A DNA stretch of 8,194 nt from the NCBI GenBank assembly GCA_024763185.1, contig JANTFY010000098.1:1-8194 (forward strand), read 5' to 3'. The position numbers and the translations under genes are program-made. Shown piece by piece: positions 1 through 6,566 of this stretch (positions are counted from its first letter, which is position 1; every line of letters begins with the position of its first letter). Below the pieces are notes generated by a model that saw only the letters and a list, made by a program, of their open reading frames with translations, ran no database searches and was not told the origin of the DNA. This stretch comes from Gammaproteobacteria bacterium (GTDB taxonomy: Bacteria; Pseudomonadota; Gammaproteobacteria; GCA-001735895).

Positions 1-143
1 AGGCCGATGCAGGCATTTAATTCGTCGACTTCGCCCAGGCAGGTAATGCGTTGATCATTTTTAAGTCGGCGACTGCCGTCGGCCAGTGCGGTAAAACCCT
101 GATCGCCGGTTTTAGTGGTGATTTTTGATAATCGGTGAGCCAT
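1..143 (-). CDS. ATP:cob(I)alamin adenosyltransferase, PduO type (partial, N-terminus only)
   Basis: The enzyme family transfers the 5'-deoxyadenosyl group of ATP to cob(I)alamin, making adenosylcobalamin in the cytoplasm. Only the first 47 or so residues are present; the gene runs off the left edge. The visible protein starts MAHRLSKITTKTGDQG, which matches the N-terminal ATP-binding stretch of the PduO/MMAB family (RLSKIxTxTGDxGxT), followed by ADGSRRLKNDQRI and the family's VDELNACIG at about residues 39-47. Two of the usual glycines in TGLGDG are alanines here (TALADG). Two ATG codons stand in tandem (146-144 and 143-141), so the start could be one codon earlier. I see no strong Shine-Dalgarno site. 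The gene lies about 70 bp beyond the terminator of the upstream minus-strand lipoprotein gene, so it is probably transcribed separately. PduO-type is favoured over the unrelated CobA/BtuR and EutT types on these motifs. Confidence 0.9.
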   Translation of the reverse strand, partial: MAHRLSKITTKTGDQGFTALADGSRRLKNDQRITCLGEVDELNACIG

Positions 144-216
144 CATTCAGTTACATAAAAGTTTCCAGGTGACAAAGTTACCACATGATTGCGTGTACCG
201 GATTGTTTATAGAAAT

Positions 217-244
217 AAAAAAACCCCGGAGTCCGGGGTTTTTT
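217..244 (-). terminator. Rho-independent terminator, probably bidirectional
   Basis: CCCCGG (224-229) pairs with CCGGGG (233-238) around a 3-nt loop. Seven A residues (217-223) precede the stem and six T residues (239-244) follow it on the plus strand. Read on the minus strand this is a GC-rich hairpin followed by a T run, about 20 nt past the stop codon of the lipoprotein gene. It therefore ends that transcript before the cobalamin adenosyltransferase gene. The T run on the other side means it could also stop plus-strand transcription. Confidence 0.9.
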
Positions 245-263
245 GTGGTGGTTGGAAAAGTGT

Positions 264-1625
264 TTATGGGCTTGGGGTAAAACTCTGCTCGAATGCCCCT
301 TCCCAGTTTTCACCATTCGGATAAACACTGTCGAGGTAAACCGCGGACTGCAGTGCCTCTGAGCGCCAATCCATCGGGTCGCTACCCTGGTTTTGTTCCT
401 GCCCGGCAAAGCCGTCGATAAAAATGGCATTCAACAGATCGGTGCAATCATCATCAACCACGGCACACTGGTTACCGCTGAAATAATCCGCATCCAACGA
501 TAAGGCGCTGACAATCATGTCCAGAGAGGGATCGAAAGGGATCCAGCTGCCACCACTGGCCGCTGTCGTGCGGCCACCGCGATAGGTCGCAGCGGTCACG
601 GTTTTATGGATGTAATCCCAGTCCATGTCATCTTCAAAGAAGTACAGGTCTCGTTTGGTAAACAGGTAATTACCGAGGTGGTTGTTACGAAACAGGTTGG
701 GCACGATAGGCAGTGACATGTCCTGGATTTCCTCTATAGCCGCGCCATTACCGAGACCATCGGCCACCGTGTAAAATTGAACATCGGGGATTTCCGTAAT
801 GCCGTCAACCTCGAAAAACTGGCCTTTCATATTAATCATGCCGCGCGCGGTGTAGACATGGGTAAAGCTATTCGCATTCAGGTCCTTGCTGATGTCGATT
901 CTCATGCCATCGGCCCAGGCATTGTTTTCATCAAAACGCAGGAACATGTCCGCCGTTTTCAAATTGTCGTTAAAATTGAAATCCATGCGCATGCTGATTG
1001 GGTCTTCGGGATCATGGCCTGACGCATCGATACCGATCGCATCGACAATCAGTCGTCCTTCAACAGGCCCATTTTCACTTTCATTCCAGGAGATATAAAA
1101 CTCCGCCTTATCGTTTTCAGTGGGTGGATTGGCGCGATCATAGCCATAATACATGCGAATAGTGGTTTGCGTTTCGGAATCATCCGTGACGCTGTAGTGG
1201 GTTGGCTCATCGCTTTCATAACTGGCTGACTGGGTATCGTTATCAGTTTCTACAATGCTGCCATCATGCACCACTACATCAGCGACATCGATCAGCAGGT
1301 CGGCGATACAGGTCCAACTGGCCATGATGGATACCATGAATCGAGTGGTCTGGTAACCATTCCTGAACAGGTCATCTTCCTGTTCAACGCCCTGGTAGCT
1401 GCAGGGTTCACCGGTACCGCCCCTGGCAGCGAGTTCATCAGGCAGGCCCCTGCCGGCCAGTCTCGGGCTGGACGTGACCTGACCGCCGGTCAGGCTATCC
1501 GGCAGGCTGAGGTCAATCGACAGGTTGTCCTGCGTACCTGCAGATCCTGGATCTGAGTCGCCGCATCCTGCAATGAGGCTGCAGGTGCCGATCAGTAGTG
1601 GTATAAGGGTTTGTTTAGCGTTCAT
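264..1625 (-). CDS. Predicted lipoprotein of unknown function (453 aa)
   Basis: I do not recognise the family. The N-terminus has a lipoprotein signal peptide: a short basic n-region (MNAKQ), a hydrophobic core at about residues 7-19, and the lipobox I-A-G-C with Cys21 as the lipidated residue. The mature part is acidic and rich in Asp, Asn and Gly. It holds four further cysteines, in two widely separated pairs (75/106 and 387/394), which could form disulfides in the periplasm. There is no clear catalytic motif. An acidic run lies near residues 331-336 (EDDMDWD). The ATG at 1625 was chosen over an upstream in-frame ATG at 1715 because AAGGAG sits 6 nt before it and the signal peptide starts there. 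The longer form would bury the signal peptide behind 30 residues and would begin at the edge of the inverted repeat at 1686-1714. The gene is divergent from the protease/sigma operon and ends in the terminator at 217-244. Confidence 0.8.
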   Translation of the reverse strand: MNAKQTLIPLLIGTCSLIAGCGDSDPGSAGTQDNLSIDLSLPDSLTGGQVTSSPRLAGRGLPDELAARGGTGEPCSYQGVEQEDDLFRNGYQTTRFMVSIMASWTCIADLLIDVADVVVHDGSIVETDNDTQSASYESDEPTHYSVTDDSETQTTIRMYYGYDRANPPTENDKAEFYISWNESENGPVEGRLIVDAIGIDASGHDPEDPISMRMDFNFNDNLKTADMFLRFDENNAWADGMRIDISKDLNANSFTHVYTARGMINMKGQFFEVDGITEIPDVQFYTVADGLGNGAAIEEIQDMSLPIVPNLFRNNHLGNYLFTKRDLYFFEDDMDWDYIHKTVTAATYRGGRTTAASGGSWIPFDPSLDMIVSALSLDADYFSGNQCAVVDDDCTDLLNAIFIDGFAGQEQNQGSDPMDWRSEALQSAVYLDSVYPNGENWEGAFEQSFTPSP

Positions 1626-1631
1626 GAGTTT

Positions 1632-1637
1632 CTCCTT
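1632..1637 (-). promoter_or_regulatory. Ribosome binding site of the lipoprotein gene
   Basis: AAGGAG on the minus strand, 6 nt before the ATG at 1625. This clear Shine-Dalgarno site decides the start in favour of the signal-peptide methionine. Confidence 0.8.
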
Positions 1638-1685
1638 GCGGGTTAAGTTGTTAACTTGGTAAGCTCGAAGAGACGCGGAGTGTGG

Positions 1686-1714
1686 TGATTTTTGAAAAAT
1701 ATTTTCAAAAATCA
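1686..1714. promoter_or_regulatory. Perfect 13-bp inverted repeat in the divergent promoter region (putative operator)
   Basis: TGATTTTTGAAAA (1686-1698) and TTTTCAAAAATCA (1702-1714) are exact reverse complements around the 3-nt centre ATA. The element lies between the divergent lipoprotein gene (start at 1625) and the M48 protease gene (start at 1762), where a two-way regulator site would be expected. The core TGAAAA-N3-TTTTCA recurs with a 4-nt centre at 4511-4526, ahead of the anti-sigma gene. The stem is AT-rich and has no T tract, so it is not a typical terminator. The symmetry is plain in the sequence; the operator role is inferred. I could not assign convincing -35/-10 boxes around it on either strand. 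Confidence 0.55.
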
Positions 1715-1761
1715 TCAGGACTGTTGTCTATTCACCTGTACATCCATTACCTGTTTTCCAC

Positions 1762-3621
1762 ATGAAACAACTGACAGTTTTTGTTTTATTCCTGTTATCT
1801 ATCCAGGCCCAATCGTATGCACAGCTGCAGTTACACCAACAGCACCCGGCCCAGTTTATCAGTTACTGGAAATCCAGTGTCATCACACCCGGGCAGGATG
1901 AACGGGTTGCCTTCGCGCATGAAATATTCAATCGATTGTTACGCGGCTGGGACAGCTCACGACTGGAACCCGCACTGTACGTGGTGGACTCGGAGCAGGA
2001 CGCTTGGGCGGTTTCGCTGGTTGACGGCAATATCCTGTTAAGCCGACAGGCAATCACCAACATCTTTCAATATGGTGAGCAACGGGCAGAGCATATACTG
2101 GCATTTGTATTGGCCCATGAACTGGCACACCAGCGAGCCGATGACCTGTGGCAGCATCGGTTTTTCCGCCACGCGACTGATGACTCGAATGAAAACCAGC
2201 GCCAGGCACTGCAGCAACAAATGGACAAACGTATGCTTGCCGAGATGGAGCAGAAGGAAAGCAGGGCTGATCACGAAGGACTGATCTTGATGGCGAGTGT
2301 CGGTTTCAATCCCCACTGGGTGGTGGACAAAAAAGATTTTTTTACCCAATGGGTGGAGACCATCTGGCAGCAACCCTGTGATGCGCAGGTCGATCAACTT
2401 ATCTCACAAGCCTGTGACCAGGCCAGAACCCGGGCGCGACAGGCACGTTCCCAACTGGAAACGGTGGCCAGTCAGTCGAACCTCTATCAGCTTGGGCTGC
2501 AGGCCATGGTGGCCAGTCGATTTGAAAAGGCACGTTATTACTTTTCCATGTTTGCGCGTGATTACCCGAACCGGGCGGTTTTATCGGCCATCGGTGTGAC
2601 CCACCTGGCCGAGGCCATTGAGCTGCGCGAAAAATTACGTGCATCGGGTGCTATTGATGGTGCCGAACTGTATTTTCCACTATTGCTGGAGGCTTCGGCT
2701 GGCTTGGCTGAAAAACCCAACCCGATGGCGTTGACTAAACGTTCAACAGCCGAATTCATTAACAAACAAAACCGCAAGAAATTAACCGCGCACGTTGAAA
2801 AGGCGGTCCATTTCCTGGAAAAGGCCATTCGCCTGGAACCCGCCGTCAAATCCAGCTATCAGCTGCTGGCTGAGGCTTACCTGATCGGCAATAACAGTTT
2901 TATGGCCAGGGGTATTCTGCAGGGAAGGTATATCCCGCAGTTTGGGGAGGATGCTTATTCCCGTTTATTACTGGCGCTGACCTCGGCTGTTGAAGGTGAT
3001 CACGTCAGCGCGATCAATGTGCTTGCCGGGCTGTTTGCTGACGACTTACTCAAACAACAGGGACACCATGCGCAATCCGATGTGCTGGCCTACAGTGTGG
3101 CCTATAACCTGGCCTCGTTGTATACAATGACCGGCAAGGTCGAACAGGCAGAAAAAACCTGGCACAAATTCGCGCGTCAGGCCCAGGCGGACTCCAATGG
3201 TTATCTGCTGCAATTGGCGCTTGCTCAGATCAGGCCACATGATAACCAGCCGGCCAGGGTGTTGAAACAGGCGCCTACCGTTAATGGCCAACGCCTGGGT
3301 GATCGTAAAACACGCGATGATTCGAGTCATAATGTGAACGAAATGTGGATCGATGGCGACCAATATCATGTTTACAACTACGAAAACGGGGTGCAGTTTA
3401 TCACCGCTAGCCAGGGTAAGATTATCAGTGCAAGACAGACTCTGGGACCGGCAACGGTAGGGGGGTTGGCCATCGGCGATGATGCAGCACGGCCGTTAAA
3501 AACCCTCGGCCTGCCCAATCGCAGAATACACCTGGTTGCGGGCGATTACCTGGCCTATGATCAGTATGGTCTGGCAATACATATTGCTGAAAACCGGGTC
3601 AAGGGGTGGTTTCTCTATTAA
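1762..3621 (+). CDS. Exported M48-family zinc metalloprotease with TPR-like repeats
   Basis: A 619-residue protein with an N-terminal Sec signal peptide (hydrophobic residues 4-14, probable cleavage after YA at 19-20). The zinc site HELAH is at residues 119-123, and the third ligand is probably Glu166 in ESRAD, as in M48 (gluzincin) peptidases; the context FNPHWVVD follows at 182-189. There are no transmembrane helices after the signal peptide, so it resembles the soluble periplasmic BepA/YfgC group rather than membrane-bound HtpX. TPR-like helical repeats occur at about 241-274, 345-385 and 446-475. A C-terminal domain (about 524-619) contains the stretch GDDAARPLKTLGLP and ends KGWFLY; I cannot name it. 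BepA-type proteases act in outer-membrane protein quality control, so a role in envelope proteolysis is likely. The length exceeds BepA (roughly 490 aa) because of this extra domain. The ATG lacks a good Shine-Dalgarno site. It is the first gene of the six-gene plus-strand run, and its 3' end overlaps the sigma factor gene. Confidence 0.85.
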   Translation: MKQLTVFVLFLLSIQAQSYAQLQLHQQHPAQFISYWKSSVITPGQDERVAFAHEIFNRLLRGWDSSRLEPALYVVDSEQDAWAVSLVDGNILLSRQAITNIFQYGEQRAEHILAFVLAHELAHQRADDLWQHRFFRHATDDSNENQRQALQQQMDKRMLAEMEQKESRADHEGLILMASVGFNPHWVVDKKDFFTQWVETIWQQPCDAQVDQLISQACDQARTRARQARSQLETVASQSNLYQLGLQAMVASRFEKARYYFSMFARDYPNRAVLSAIGVTHLAEAIELREKLRASGAIDGAELYFPLLLEASAGLAEKPNPMALTKRSTAEFINKQNRKKLTAHVEKAVHFLEKAIRLEPAVKSSYQLLAEAYLIGNNSFMARGILQGRYIPQFGEDAYSRLLLALTSAVEGDHVSAINVLAGLFADDLLKQQGHHAQSDVLAYSVAYNLASLYTMTGKVEQAEKTWHKFARQAQADSNGYLLQLALAQIRPHDNQPARVLKQAPTVNGQRLGDRKTRDDSSHNVNEMWIDGDQYHVYNYENGVQFITASQGKIISARQTLGPATVGGLAIGDDAARPLKTLGLPNRRIHLVAGDYLAYDQYGLAIHIAENRVKGWFLY

Positions 3622-4513
3622 ACCTCAAGTAGCACAACAGGATCATTTACAACTGGCGCAAGCGGCTGCCGATGGTGACCGCCTGGCGCGTGAGCAGGTG
3701 AATGCCCTGGTGCATCCGGTGATCGATTATCACACCAATCTGTACTGTAAACGATTCTGTGATTCCAATCGTTACCGCTATCGCTGTTCGCTCAGCAAAC
3801 CGGTCGGTACCATGTCCGACGATGCCATGTTGTGTGAGTGGGGTAATGCCAGTTATGGCTGGATGCTGGATGATTTAACCCATCCGGCCCGCCTGCGCAA
3901 GTACCAGGCGAAAAATGGCGCGAGCCTGTTTGATTATGTTTACAGGATAGCCAATTCACTGCCTTTTTATGAGCGTTGGAAAGACTGGCGTTTTGGTCGG
4001 AGGATTAACTTGCCCAGCTATATCCAGTCCCTGGGATCGCATGCCAAACAAGTTTTTTATGCCCTGCGCAATGGCCTTTCATTGGAGATGATTGCGCAAC
4101 AGTTATCCTTGCACCGCTCAGACGTGGAGTTGTTAAGCCGTCAGATTATCAATGCGTTAACCCGCCATCATCGACTTTATCTACTGGACCCGCCGCGTGA
4201 ACAATCGCTGTCCAACTCGTCCGATGACGAAGATGCCTCAATGCAGGTAGATGTAGCGTTTGATGATGAAACGATTGAACGCCAGGATGAAAAACAATGG
4301 ATCAATCGAGCCTGGTCGATGTTGAGTCCGGTTGAACAGTTTGTGCTGGAGGCATTGGTCATCAATGAACAGGATGCAGGGTCGGTGCTTGAAGCCTTGA
4401 AGGTGATGGATATATCGCTGAAAAAAGGTACCAGGGCAGAAGACACCAGTGTCCAGCAACTGTATTACTTTAAACGTAAAACCCTGAAAAAGCTGGAGCA
4501 GGGCCTGCAATGA
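3566..4513 (+). CDS. Divergent sigma-70-family (ECF-like) sigma factor
   Basis: A cytoplasmic, lysine- and arginine-rich protein without a signal peptide. From this start it is 315 aa. Residues about 105-150 resemble sigma region 2 (ARLRKYQ...SLFDYVYRIANSLPFYERWKDWRFGRR). Residues about 164-200 form a helix-turn-helix-like segment (GLSLEMIAQQLSLHRSDVELL). Residues about 250-313 resemble region 4 (LSPVEQFVLEAL ... LYYFKRKTLKKLEQ). A charged linker (about 214-245) separates the two HTH-like parts. An N-terminal cysteine set (C61, C65, C74, C90) is unusual for ECF sigma factors. The zinc-finger anti-sigma gene directly downstream supports the call strongly. The start is uncertain: candidates are TTG 3536, ATG 3557, ATG 3566, TTG 3584 and a non-canonical ATT at 3617 that overlaps the protease stop and has the only good Shine-Dalgarno site. 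Clear sigma-like sequence starts after the overlap, so translational coupling to the protease gene is likely. Confidence 0.75.
   Translation: MVWQYILLKTGSRGGFSIKPQVAQQDHLQLAQAAADGDRLAREQVNALVHPVIDYHTNLYCKRFCDSNRYRYRCSLSKPVGTMSDDAMLCEWGNASYGWMLDDLTHPARLRKYQAKNGASLFDYVYRIANSLPFYERWKDWRFGRRINLPSYIQSLGSHAKQVFYALRNGLSLEMIAQQLSLHRSDVELLSRQIINALTRHHRLYLLDPPREQSLSNSSDDEDASMQVDVAFDDETIERQDEKQWINRAWSMLSPVEQFVLEALVINEQDAGSVLEALKVMDISLKKGTRAEDTSVQQLYYFKRKTLKKLEQGLQ
3601..3609 (+). promoter_or_regulatory. Shine-Dalgarno-like site near the sigma factor start
   Basis: AAGGGGTGG lies inside the last codons of the protease gene, 7-10 nt before an in-frame ATT at 3617-3619. That ATT overlaps the protease stop TAA (3619-3621). 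None of the ATG or TTG candidates upstream has a comparable site. If used, the sigma factor would be about 298 aa and start (M)KPQVAQQDH. ATT starts are rare but known (infC), so this stays tentative. Confidence 0.35.
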
Positions 4514-4526
4514 AAATAAATTTTCA
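4511..4526. promoter_or_regulatory. AT-rich inverted repeat ahead of the anti-sigma gene (putative operator or promoter element)
   Basis: TGAAAAT (4511-4517) and ATTTTCA (4520-4526) are exact reverse complements around AA. The first three bases are the sigma factor stop codon. Immediately after comes TTTTCAAAAA (4521-4530), the same 10 bases found at 1702-1711 in the upstream divergent region. The 76-bp gap between the sigma and anti-sigma genes is the longest inside the six-gene run, so an internal promoter or regulator site is possible. The function is inferred. Confidence 0.4.
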
Positions 4527-4589
4527 AAAAATGCAAAAGTCATCGTCCTGTTTTTTATATGCAAACTTATTGATGTCGTTACTCGATTT

Positions 4590-5531
4590 ATGAATACCCG
4601 CAAACATCCTGAGCCCGAACTGTTGATGGCCTATCAGCAAAATCCCGAAGCGGAGCAGTATGCGCACATTGCTTTACACCTGGCGCAGTGTAGCCAATGC
4701 CGTCATCAGCTTTCCACCTCGGCGCGGTTAAAGGAGCTGTATCCGGCCATCGATTCGACGCATATCAGCGCGGCGCAACAGCAAGTAGTCGATGAATTGT
4801 TGTATGGAGATATATCAAACCCGGCATTAGAAAAAAACCGCGACTCGATTCGCAACAATCCACTGATGCTGAAATCAGCCCTGCACAGCCTTAGCGCAAA
4901 ATATGAGGCACAAGACAATCTTCAGCAATTGCAACCGGAAAAGCCCCAACCGGTTAAAGATCACAAGCCTGATCCCGTTCAGGGCTGGTTGGGCAGAATG
5001 ACCGATTATATCAAGGTCAACAGCAATACCTGGCTGACGGCTTCGCTAACGGCCGTTGTCACGCTGACTGTGACCCTGTTTATGATGCCGGGTGGCGATC
5101 TGGTCAATCCAGTAACCAATGACGGATCGTCCGTGACCATCGCCAGTTATCAGGACGATGGCCAAATCCGTTTTATGCCGCGCCAGTCCATGCCCGGCAT
5201 CGGCTTTTTCAGTGCGGCAAAACATGGATCAAAACCCTATGACAATATCCATATCCATTATGTAGCAGAGGACGAGCTGCTGATTAAGTGGGCAGCTGTG
5301 CAGAATGCCTCGGCCTACGAATTAACACTGTATCGCTATAGCCAGGGCGAAAAAAAGCTGCTACATAAAGAGAAAACCGTGCATACGAGCACCCGTGTTC
5401 AATTAAAGCCCAGACCATTCAACCAGCGATATGAGTGGGTATTGAGCGGGACAACGACGGATGATCAGTCATTTATCACCTCGGGCGGTTTTATTATTCA
5501 ACTCGAAGCGCCTCAGAAAGGTCTGTTATGA
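4590..5531 (+). CDS. Single-pass membrane anti-sigma factor with zinc-binding HxxxCxxC motif
   Basis: A 313-residue protein. The cytoplasmic N-terminus carries the ZAS-type zinc motif H30-x3-C34-x2-C37 (HLAQCSQC), which in known anti-sigma factors binds the cognate ECF sigma factor. A proline- and lysine-rich linker (about 115-130) leads to a single transmembrane helix at about 148-166. The roughly 147-residue C-terminal part would be periplasmic. Its last 95 residues or so (LLIKWAAVQNASAYELTLYR ... QRYEWVLSG) look like a fibronectin-III-like beta sandwich, a possible sensor or protein-binding domain. It should hold the upstream sigma factor inactive at the membrane. The ATG is preceded by no clear Shine-Dalgarno site. 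The stop overlaps the start of the caspase gene by 4 bp (ATGA), which points to coupled translation. Confidence 0.85.
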   Translation: MNTRKHPEPELLMAYQQNPEAEQYAHIALHLAQCSQCRHQLSTSARLKELYPAIDSTHISAAQQQVVDELLYGDISNPALEKNRDSIRNNPLMLKSALHSLSAKYEAQDNLQQLQPEKPQPVKDHKPDPVQGWLGRMTDYIKVNSNTWLTASLTAVVTLTVTLFMMPGGDLVNPVTNDGSSVTIASYQDDGQIRFMPRQSMPGIGFFSAAKHGSKPYDNIHIHYVAEDELLIKWAAVQNASAYELTLYRYSQGEKKLLHKEKTVHTSTRVQLKPRPFNQRYEWVLSGTTTDDQSFITSGGFIIQLEAPQKGLL

Positions 5532-6559
5532 AACCGATAAATCTATATTTTCTGACTCTACTGATCGCCAGCCTGGTAGCCATGCCGTTACACGCCCAGT
5601 CCAGGGGTATCGGTCTGGAAAAAAAACCACAAGAGGCCCGTACCCCTTATACAGGCGGGGTTTACCGGGCTCTGATCATTGGAAACAATGTGTACCGGGA
5701 TAGCAGCGGTCACTGGCCGTCTTTGCAAACGGCCGCGAGTGATGCCCGTGCCATGCAGAAAATCCTCAGGCAGCAGTATGGTTTCAGTGATACCGAGTTG
5801 ATCGAAAACGCTTCACGCCGCGATGTGTTGAAGGCTTTGGAACGCCTCGCCAACCGCGCTTTGCCCAATGACAATATCCTGGTTTATTACGCGGGCCACG
5901 GTTTTATCGATGAAACCAGGCAACGCGGCTACTGGGTGCCGGTTGATGCCGAGGGCGCCGATAACACCACCTTTTTAAGAAATTCTACGATCCGGGACGA
6001 ATTGAACCTGATCGCATCAAGGGCCCGCCACACGCTGCTGATATCCGATTCCTGTTTCAGTGGCACCTTGTTACGCCAGGCCAGTCGAGGCATCAGTCAG
6101 GTCAGCAACAGCGAGGATTACTTTAAGAAGGTATCGCATAAAAAAAGTGTTCAGATCATGACGGCCGGAGGTGTCGAGTTTGTCGATGATGATTACCAGT
6201 CTTCGGGGCATTCACCGTTTACCTATTTTTTACTCAATGAACTGAAACATAACGATCGAGAATTGATCACGCTGAGCGAATTGTCCCATAACGTCACCCG
6301 TGCGGTGGCCAATAATGTCGAACAGACACCGGAAAGTGGTGTGTTGCAGGGGGCGGGTGATGAAATGGGTGAATTCATATTCATCCGGCTTAACCTGACG
6401 GTGGATGGCATAGACCCGGAAAATGTCGGGGTGGAGGTCAACGTCCAGCCCTCTGAAGGCCAGATGCCACGGCAGAATTCGATCCGGATTGAAAGCCAGC
6501 CGAACCGGTTTTCGCCGGGAGAAGCCGTCCAACCTCATTTGCCCATGCCCACGTTATAA
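5528..6559 (+). CDS. Exported caspase-like cysteine peptidase (C14 family)
   Basis: A 343-residue protein with a Sec signal peptide (hydrophobic residues 6-20; probable cleavage after LHA at 23). The caspase p20-like fold follows: the first strand YRALIIGNNVY (46-56), LQTAASDARAMQKIL (66-80), the catalytic histidine H124 in VYYAGHGF, and the catalytic cysteine C176 in ISDSCFSG. Asp174, two residues before the cysteine, matches the DxC pattern of metacaspases, which prefer basic P1 residues. The p10-like part includes GHSPFTYFLLNEL, and the C-terminal tail (about 285-343) is polar and proline-rich. Both catalytic residues are intact, so an active protease is expected, placed in the periplasm by its signal peptide. 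It overlaps the anti-sigma gene by 4 bp and is followed after 7 bp by a beta-barrel gene. The anti-sigma periplasmic domain is an attractive substrate, but that is inference. Confidence 0.9.
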   Translation: MKPINLYFLTLLIASLVAMPLHAQSRGIGLEKKPQEARTPYTGGVYRALIIGNNVYRDSSGHWPSLQTAASDARAMQKILRQQYGFSDTELIENASRRDVLKALERLANRALPNDNILVYYAGHGFIDETRQRGYWVPVDAEGADNTTFLRNSTIRDELNLIASRARHTLLISDSCFSGTLLRQASRGISQVSNSEDYFKKVSHKKSVQIMTAGGVEFVDDDYQSSGHSPFTYFLLNELKHNDRELITLSELSHNVTRAVANNVEQTPESGVLQGAGDEMGEFIFIRLNLTVDGIDPENVGVEVNVQPSEGQMPRQNSIRIESQPNRFSPGEAVQPHLPMPTL

Positions 6560-6562
6560 GGA
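6558..6562 (+). promoter_or_regulatory. Ribosome binding site of the beta-barrel gene
   Basis: AAGGA overlaps the caspase stop codon TAA (6557-6559). It lies 4 nt before ATG 6567 and 7 nt before ATG 6570. It rules out longer in-frame starts inside the caspase gene; the spacing slightly favours the second ATG. Confidence 0.7.
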
Positions 6563-6566
6563 ACTC

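Noticed and set aside
158..185. Near-palindrome GGTAAC-TTT-GTCACC (minus strand) upstream of the cobalamin adenosyltransferase gene, and a search for a cobalamin riboswitch there
   Set aside because: The arms have one mismatch over 6 bp, and the roughly 70-bp space to the terminator is too short for a cobalamin riboswitch; no B12-box-like sequence was seen.
777..1556. Plus-strand open frames opposite the lipoprotein gene
   Set aside because: They have no ribosome binding sites or recognisable protein features, and the minus-strand frame has a signal peptide, Shine-Dalgarno site and terminator.
1642..1657. Short inverted repeat around AAGTTGTTAACTT between the lipoprotein gene and the divergent region
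   Set aside because: Arms are only 5 bp and AT-rich; symmetry of this size is common by chance, and no second copy was found.
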